This document shows positions 52,201 through 61,200 of a stretch of 64,000 nucleotides of DNA, one piece after another. Location: assembly GCA_003991915.1 (NCBI GenBank), contig RQTK01000054.1:254690-318689 (forward strand). Direction: 5' to 3'. This DNA comes from Elysia chlorotica. Lineage: Eukaryota; Mollusca; Gastropoda; Plakobranchidae. Numbering within the stretch: the first letter of the stretch is position 1; each line of letters starts with the position of its first letter. The notes beneath the pieces were generated by a model. That model had not been told where the DNA came from, did no database searches, and saw only the letters and a program-made list of their open reading frames with translations. The position numbers and the translations under genes were made by a program.

Positions 52201-55200
52201 AAATACGGTAAATAGTGTACCACTATATCGGCAATTATGCTTCCGCCGGCGGCGATCTGTCCATCCGGGAATCCCATAGCTTTGTTTACTACTGCTAGGC
52301 AGAGAGTTTGTTTCCAAGAATCCAGTTTTGGGGCGACAAGTTAGACTGATTTAGACCTCAAACCAAGATTGATTTAGACTTCAAACCATTTTCGCTGTCA
52401 AGCACCGGTCCCCTCACAGTTCTTACTCTCATGATCAGATAAACAATTTTGTATTTTGTAGGGCTAGGCACAATCGCAGCTACTCTTTCACACAGACAGA
52501 CACACACACACTCACACGCATCCTCGTTGGGCGGCGCATTATTGCATGTGCTTAAAGATGTTACATACCGCACAAGATCTTCTGTCCACTTTTGTTGGTT
52601 ATTGTATATTAAAATATCAAGAAAAATTGGTTACTTAAAAAAGAAATAATTATTACTAGGCTAAATTACTTCAATTCTCTTCACAGCTTTCACTTCTCTA
52701 TATAAGTCTTGCTTATAATCGTCGTCGGGATTCGGGAACATAGATCTGAGCTTAATCTAGATCTGGTATTTTAAACGGATGATGGCTGTTGCCTGTCGCT
52801 AATGTGTTGCAACTCTAGCCAAACTGATGGCTGGTTATCGATTAGAATAATTATTATTGTTAAAAAATTTTTTGATGGTGATCATTTTAATTGCCCTCAT
52901 GGATACCTAGATTTTCGATCATTATCGTACATTTACGATCTTTTCTGCGACGCCCGATTTGCGGTATTCCCCGTTAAATTGCCGATGGAATAGATACATG
53001 TACATCCAAACAAACCTATCTGTCGTTCCGAAGTGACACTACATCTAATGAAGGTGAATCTAGATCTAGATTGTAGCTTTATATTATAAATCTAGTTTGA
53101 CATACATGTACGTTGGTATAGATATACATGTAGATCTAATTCTGATAAAAACCGAGAACTAGTGTAGTTCACTAGTTGATCTTGAGGGGCGAACTGGCTC
53201 AAGTGCCAGAGCGTCTGGTTCTCACTCTCAGTGCTTAGTTTGAGGCCGACGCTTGGGCATATTAAATGTCCCTTCTGGTTACTTCAGTCAATGACAATGG
53301 TATTAGTTCCAATTGCTTTGGGCATGCTAGAAAGTTTACATTCTTTATTCAACCATCTTAAAATATTATATTTAGTTTATGCAATTTTACATTCTTTATT
53401 CAACCATCTTAAAATATTATATTTAGTTTATGCAATTTTACATTCTTTATTCAACCATCTTAAAATATTATATTTAGTTTATGCAATGCCTGGATATTGC
53501 TGTTTCTGACACAAGAGATAAAAATTAACAAAATTTCACACACAAAAAAAAGATCAAAACAAAAACACACACATACTCCCAAAAAAGGAAGGGAAAAAAT
53601 GCTTTTTTAAAGTTATGATTAAGCATTCAAGTCAATATTGATAGCTGAACTAAATAAGCTTGGCCATCGATTAGGTTTATAGTGACTAACCGCCCTAAAA
53701 ATCTGTATTTGCTTTCTCAAAAGTTGGTAGCTATGCTAATGTTTTACAGTTTAACAAAGGCGTTCTTTTTGTTTGACTTCACTGCTGTAGATTCATAGAT
53801 TCTAGACTCGATTTCTAAGTTGGCCAACTCTTACTTAGTCTTAGTGGGCTCTAGTAGGCTATATCTAGACTAGTAGTAGTACATGTAGTAGTTAGTAAGT
53901 GATGTGTCTGTAAGTGCGGAGTTGCGCAAAAAATCCCTCTTTTTTAGTCAAATTCCTGCTTTTTGGTTTTCAAAATCCCTCCAAGTTGCCTCTGGAGGTA
54001 GGCACCTCTGTATGTAGTTCCTTCACTGACAATTGTGAAAGAAACTACAGAATTGCTTTTGGCACATAGAGTGATAGGATAGGCCCGTGCCACGCACGGG
54101 CTATAGGCACTGAAGGGGTTACCGTAAAGTCTATGTTGGATGACATACCTTGTGCACGTGTGACTATGCATTATCTGTAGCTGATGTTGTAGCAGCTGAT
54201 GTCAGATGAGTCAGTGCCTGACCGTCTTCCCTTTCCTTTGATTTTTTTTCCAGCAAGAACTGCCTGGGATTGCTTTTCTTTTGTCTTGTGTCCCGTAGTG
54301 TTTTGTTTTTAAACAGAGGAACATCGCTTATGGTCGATATTGCATGCTGTGCAAAAAAAGTTTGTCCTCTCATTCCATTTTTCTGTAGATTGTATCCAGG
54401 ATAAACATCCTGCTTAGCTACTGTTTTTTTCTTTCTACAAATCGTTCCATTTTTCTGTAGTTTGGACAGCAGTGTGTATGCCAGAGAGCCTTGCATGTAG
54501 GAAGCTCACTCTCGTTCAACATGGCTGTGTATTGTATTTTTGTATTCAATTGGAGCCTTTCGATCATATCCATCGTTCATTTTTTGTTCATGAAGGATTT
54601 CACGAACATTTTCTCCTCATTCCTTTGGTTGTCTGTTTGACTCAACCCTTAGCCTCTCTTCTCTTGGCCATCCTTTTTCACCCGTTTCTTGTTTATCTCT
54701 CCTCTCTTCTCTTGGCCATCCTAAAGTTATTCTACTACTCAAATTATCGTGACAACCTCTTCATTCTTTTTTGTGTGAAATGTTACAATGCAGTGAAAGT
54801 TTTGTAATGAACTAGATGTGATTTAAGAAGCCTGTCAATTCCTACAGAGCACCGAGATTCAAAGGTTTTCAGCAGCAAGACAGCCACGAACTGTTGAGAT
54901 ACCTTGTGGACAGTATCAGGACAGAGGAAATAAAGGTGAGACATTTCCATGTCAAATGTAGACAAATAGTGGTACTCTTGGAGAAATTACTGTGTTGCTA
55001 TAACTGCTGTTACCTCTTTAATATTTCTATTCTGCAGGTAACCCTTAATGCTGCCACCTGCTTTTTTCACCGTGAATATTTAGGATGAAAATTGTCAATT
55101 GTGTTTGTCAAAGTTTAAAAACTCCCTGCTAATATGTACAACAGAAGTAACAATTTGGCTCAGCATGATTTGATGCCAAAGTTATTGCACGCTTTGCCTT

Positions 55201-58200
55201 GACAATTCAACAAGCCTAGCTTTTTAAAACTGCCTTTTCGCCTGAAAGCTGGGCCCGAGAGTTTATTGGAGGCCTCTGTTGATGATGACAGGTCCTACAA
55301 TAATGTTTTTATCATATATCTAGAAGCTTAGGAGGAGGAGACGACGTCGACGACAAAGAAGAAGAAGAATGCACATTTTCCATAATCCGACTTTTATGTA
55401 AAGCTGAGTGGAAGTCGTCTTAGACAGGTGGTCGCTTGAACAGGTTTGACTGTAGTATTTTAGCATTTGGCTAAACTTATTTCGCAAATACAAAATACTC
55501 AGACCATAGTAACTTTTGAATTAATGAATTCTATAGTAACAGCAATATTGTACATTAATACTAAGAATAATTGTGAATAACTAGGAAATAAACAGTAGTA
55601 TAAGATCGATTAAATTATATTACCATGTACTAGTAACTAGATCAACGGTAAAACCCAATAGAATGCTAGTAATTAATTGCAAGAATAAAGGCAGTAGCTT
55701 ATAGATCTATACATTTCTTTCGCATTTCTTATAATTGAAAGACTTGTATTTCTTGATTGCATTTCTTATAATTGAAAGACTTGTATTTCTTGATTGCATT
55801 TCTTATAATTGAAAGACTTGTATTTCTTGATTGCATTTCTTATAATTGAAAGACTTGTATTTCTTGATTGCATTTCTTATAATTGAAAGACTTGTATTTC
55901 TTGATTGCATTTCTTATAATTGAAAGACTTGTATTTCTTGATTGCATTTCTTATAATTGAAAGACTTGTATTTCTTGATTGCATTTCTTATAATTGAAAG
56001 ACTTGTATTTCTTGATTGCATTTCTTATAATTGAAAGACTTGTATTTCTTGATTGCATTTCTTATAATTGAAAGACTTGTATTTCTTGATTGCATTTCTT
56101 ATAATTGAAAGACTTGTATTTCTTGATTGCATTTCTTATAATTGAAAGACTTGTATTTCTTGATTGCATTTCTTATAATTGAAAGACTTGTATTTCTTGA
56201 TTGCATTTCTTATAATTGAAAGACTTGTATTTCTTGATTGCATTTCTTATAATTGAAAGACTTGTATTTCTTGATTGCATTTCTTATAATTGAAAGACTT
56301 GTATTTCTTGATTGCATTTCTTATAATTGAAAGACTTGTATTTCTTGATTGCATTTCTTATAATTGAAAGACTTGTATTTCTTGATTGCATTTCTTATAA
56401 TTGAAAGACTTGTATTTCTTGATTGCATTTCTTATAATTGAAAGACTTGTATTTCTTGATTGCATTTCTTATAATTGAAAGACTTGTATTTCTTGATTGC
56501 ATTTCTTATAATTGAAAGACTTGTATTTCTTGATTGCATTTCTTATAATTGAAAGACTTGTATTTCTTGATTGCATTTCTTATAATTGAAAGACTTGTAT
56601 TTCTTGATTGCATTTCTTATAATTGAAAGACTTGTATTTCTTGATTGCATTTCTTATAATTGAAAGACTTGTATTTCTTGATTGCATTTCTTATAATTGA
56701 AAGACTTGTATTTCTTGATTGCATTTAGGTGGTCGCTTGAACAGGTTTGACTGTAGTATTTTAGCATTTGGCTAAACTTATTTCGCAAATACAAAATACT
56801 CAGACCATAGTAACTTTTGAATTAATGAATTCTATAGTAACAGCAATATTGTACATTAATACTAAGAATAATTGTGAATAACTAGGAAATAAACAGTAGT
56901 ATAAGATCGATTAAATTATATTACCATGTACTAGTAACTAGATCAACGGTAAAACCCAATAGAATGCTAGTAATTAATTGCAAGAATAAAGGCAGTAGCT
57001 TATAGATCTATAAATACATTTCTTTCGCATTTCTTATAATTGAAAGACTTGTATTTCTTGATTGCATTAAAATCTATCTACCAGTATCACATAAAATGAA
57101 TGATAATTAAAAATATATATGTGAATGTACTCAACACATTTCAATTGATATATCTTTAAAAAAAAAGCATAGTATATGGGCCCTTCTGTTTCTATTTTTA
57201 GGCTACAATATTAATAGTCATACTTTTGCTTGGGGCTCATTTCTATGCAGGAGATGAATCTCTCTTGCTCCCTGGCCATGCAACATGTGAACCTCCCAGG
57301 TCGCTTGGTCAGCCTGCTGCGGTCCAGTCAGGATCCCATGCTTGTAATAGGCCAAACAGCTGGTTTCAAGTCCACGCCTAGGTAAGAGGCAGAGAACTTT
57401 TTGTTAATAACAGGCTGTACGGGACATAAAGCAGCATTTTACACTTCTATATATTTATCGTTTGTGATGTACCAATTAAGTTTTTATTTTTTTTATTTTC
57501 AACTTTTTTACAATGGGTAATGGAATGATATAATGAATTAAATTATGATGCTGTCATGCATTTGCTCATTATGGGTATCCTCTTTCTATTTTGTTTCGTT
57601 TTTGTGAAATCACAGGTGTGAACACTCTATTTAAAAAAGGGGGAATCAAATTTTGTCCCTGGTACTCTTTTACATTTTAGAATGTGCCAATGTTAAATTT
57701 TGTTTGTTTGGAATGACCACTTTGTTGTGAACCTCCATGAAGCCTTTTTATGTTGGTATGTCTGTTCTCAGGTGGCTTGCACCAATGCTAGTTTTGCTCG
57801 ATCTGTGGGAGAAGATTGCTATTGCGCTGAGAAGGAAAATGGAAGCCAGGATTGCAGTGGTAAGTTTCGCTATAGTGTGCTCTTCTTTTTTTATGTACAT
57901 GGTTTGGTTATTGGTTTTCACTGTAACCTTATAGCTTGTATTTCTAATGAATTTCGTTAACTTATATTTTAATAGGACACCAATATTTTTTCATGGACTT
58001 TTTAATTTGAGGAAATCATCATTTTCAGGGAGCCAACAGAATATGGAAGTGGTTTGATGACAGCAGTGGTCGATGGTGCAAATATAGCAGCAACAACAAC
58101 CAGACCATTGATGACGCCTACCGCAAGGGAGACAGTATTGTCAGGTTGGTTAGCTTTACCCTTTTTCCCTCACTAAAAATGTTATAGGCTAGGGCCAAAA

Positions 58201-61200
58201 AATGGTGTAAGAACAGAATCATTATCATTAATATATTTTGCTACAATTTTACAAGGTAATTTGAAAGCACATTGTATGTTCATTATGATAAATAAAAAAG
58301 TATGCTGAAAACATTTCTGTACTTTTAATTAAAACTGAATTAAAACTTTGACTACTTTTATATTGTTGTTATATGTTGCAACTGTTAACTGTGTGATTTG
58401 TAAATTAGTATATTCACTTAAAGAAACTGTTGCTGTTGATAGATAACTAATGGAACTTTTTAACATCATTCCTTTAAAATGATGATCTCGATCTGGACAC
58501 AAATCATGAAATTATAGCTGTATATAAAAAGCTTTTTTGAATAGGAATTTAGTCACTTTGACACATGTTGTAAAAAAGACATAAGTAGCATAAGATTTTT
58601 ATCAGTACCACTTTAATGAATAAATGTAAAAAAAAAAATTGGTTGCATAAAAAAACAAAAGCATGACATGAATTGTCACTTTGATCTTTGAATGGTTACC
58701 ATACTATTTTGGCATATTGGCTTTATGCAATTTATCAGGACTTCAATACAATTTTTAACTATGAATTCTTTGAATGTTGAATATCATACTGAACTGGTGG
58801 ATATATTCACAGCGGAAACAGTAGCTGTTGTGTATATTTTAGTTTCTCTTAACAATTTAAAAGTCTTAAATGAAAAATGAGAGAGCATTATAAATTAGAA
58901 AACGAATATATTTCATCAACCCATAACCAAATCAACAGCTTAGATAGAAGACCTCAATTGTGGAACAAAGTCTACCCAATTATCTTATTTACATATTTCT
59001 GTGACAACTCATATCATATTGCATTCTCTTGTATCTATTAAAACAACCAACAAACCATTAGCCTAGTTATCCCATGTCATTTGGCATCTTCTCATTTTGC
59101 TTGTGAAAATTTTATTTGCATTGATTCAAAATGTTGTTGAAAAATCCATTGTATTTATCTAAGTACATACATTTTTTCTATTTGACTAGATTTCAAGCAG
59201 GGAGGAGGAAATACTCAGTTCAGTTTGGGACCATGGTACAGGTGAGTACAATATTTAAAAGTAAAATAAAGATAGAAAAGTATATGAATCCATGTCCTGT
59301 GACAAAATCTCATGTGAAACATTTTTGATCCGAAAAAGCAAAGCTTTAAGCATCATCTTCTCATTTGATAAATGTGAAAAAAATTTTTGGATAAGAGGCT
59401 GCCAGAGGTGCTCTGACATCCTGCATTGGAAGCCAATGCTCTAACCCTATCTCTGCCAAGCTCCCCTTACTTATAAATATCTACTTAAAACAATTACCTA
59501 TCACTGCAAACCTCTTATGGTGTGAAATGTAGTACTTACTTCTGCAATTTGCTAATCAGAGAAGGAAGAATCATTCCCAAGCAATGCTTTTTTAAATTAT
59601 TAACTTGATCTCGGTTATCAAGATTCTCTGAACTTCAATGAAAAATAGGGGGCTGAGGTTCTCCACTGTTCAGACTCTATATAATGTGATTGGCTGAGAT
59701 GGAAATACTGATATCTTAACTGTTAGTGTGTGGCAGCACATAAAAATTGTCAGCCCTTAGCCTTGAAACATGTCAGTAATATAGCTTAGTTGCTAGCAGT
59801 GGACTTTAAAGAAATATTTTTACTATTAAATCCCCCTCTCCCCATCTCTCGTCTTTGTAGTTGAATGAAGAAACTGGAAACAGGCGTCCTGTTATGCTGT
59901 CAATCCAAACTGCAGAGGATAAATCAAATGGGAAGAAAGAGACCAAAGACAGTGCGACAGATGAACAGCTTATAGGTAAGGCCAAATCTCACAAAGCCCA
60001 ATTCCTTAACTTTTGACTCAGAATACTGGAAAACAAATCACTTATACTTTACCTGTCTATTTAGAAATTCTCAACAGCTATGGATTGCGTCAAAGAGGGG
60101 TTTGAGATGCTCTTTCTAAGTCAAATGCAAAGCTGCCCACTTAGTATGCATGATTTACTGTAGAATGCAGAGTAAAATTGTTTCCTCCCAGTTTGCAGCA
60201 ACAATTAAACTCCATCCTCAATGATGACAGTAATTGACAAGCATATAGCTGAGAGTTTTGATTATACTACATTGTCTGAGAGGAAATATTGAGAGAATCT
60301 AAATTGTTTAGTATGTTGCTGATTCAAATTGTGAATGTTTCTTTTATCATTATTTTTACATTGGCATGATGTGAAAACCTGCAAATCCTTAACACACACA
60401 TAAGTAGAAGAGAAAACCTTTTTGTGTGTGGTTTCAATAAATTTTCTCCATGCTCACAAATCCCATATGTTGTAGGTTTTAGAACTTTTGCCTGCTGTGT
60501 ATCAAATCGGTCCCTCTTACATGATTCCTTAAAAGCAAAACTGATGTGTTTTAAAAAAAAAAAAAAAAAAAAAAAGGAGAGAAAAACACATCAAAAACAA
60601 CAACAAAGGCATGGTTCATTACTGTTTAAAACCACAGTTTAATTTATTTACAAAACCAATATTCTTATCAGAAAACTCAACATAGTTTTAAGTTTCCCTA
60701 GCTTGCTGCAACATAAAGCTTAAATCAATACTGACACCTCTATCCTCTATGATGACCTCAAATGACAAGCATATAACTGAATCTTGTGATTATACCACAT
60801 TTTCTGAGAGGAAGAATCAAGAAAACCTGAAAAGTTCAGTTAATAGTTTGATATGAAAATAGCACACAGTAATTTTTTTTTATGGTTATGTCTATTTAAA
60901 TGGCTGGGAAAATTTGAAACACTGGATAACTTGATGCACCCCCCCAAAAAAAAACAACAACAAAACAAAAAAAAACAAAAAAACAACAACCCACCAAAGG
61001 TATGGTTTGTTACCATTTAAAACCATTGTTTAGTTCTTTACAAAACTAATATTCTTATCAGAAAATGTAACATAGTGACAGTTTCCCTAGCTTGCAGTTA
61101 CAAAGCACACATCATCACTGACACTTCTCCGTCCTCTATGATGACTTTAAATGACAAGCATATAACTGAGTCTTGTGATTATACTATATTTTCTGAGAGG

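Larger units (their letters stand above)
51881..54010. mobile_element. TIR-bounded element of about 2.1 kb
   Basis: Left end CAGAGCTGCCTACC (51881) is matched by the reverse complement of GGTAGGCACCTCTG (53997-54010), 13 of 14 bases. TA lies outside both ends. The left subterminal region has repeated CCCGCTTTT motifs and the right end has related CCCT..TTTTT motifs on the opposite strand. CAGRG ends are usual in hAT elements, but an 8-base target duplication is not present, so the family is open. No transposase frame was recognised. Confidence 0.5.
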
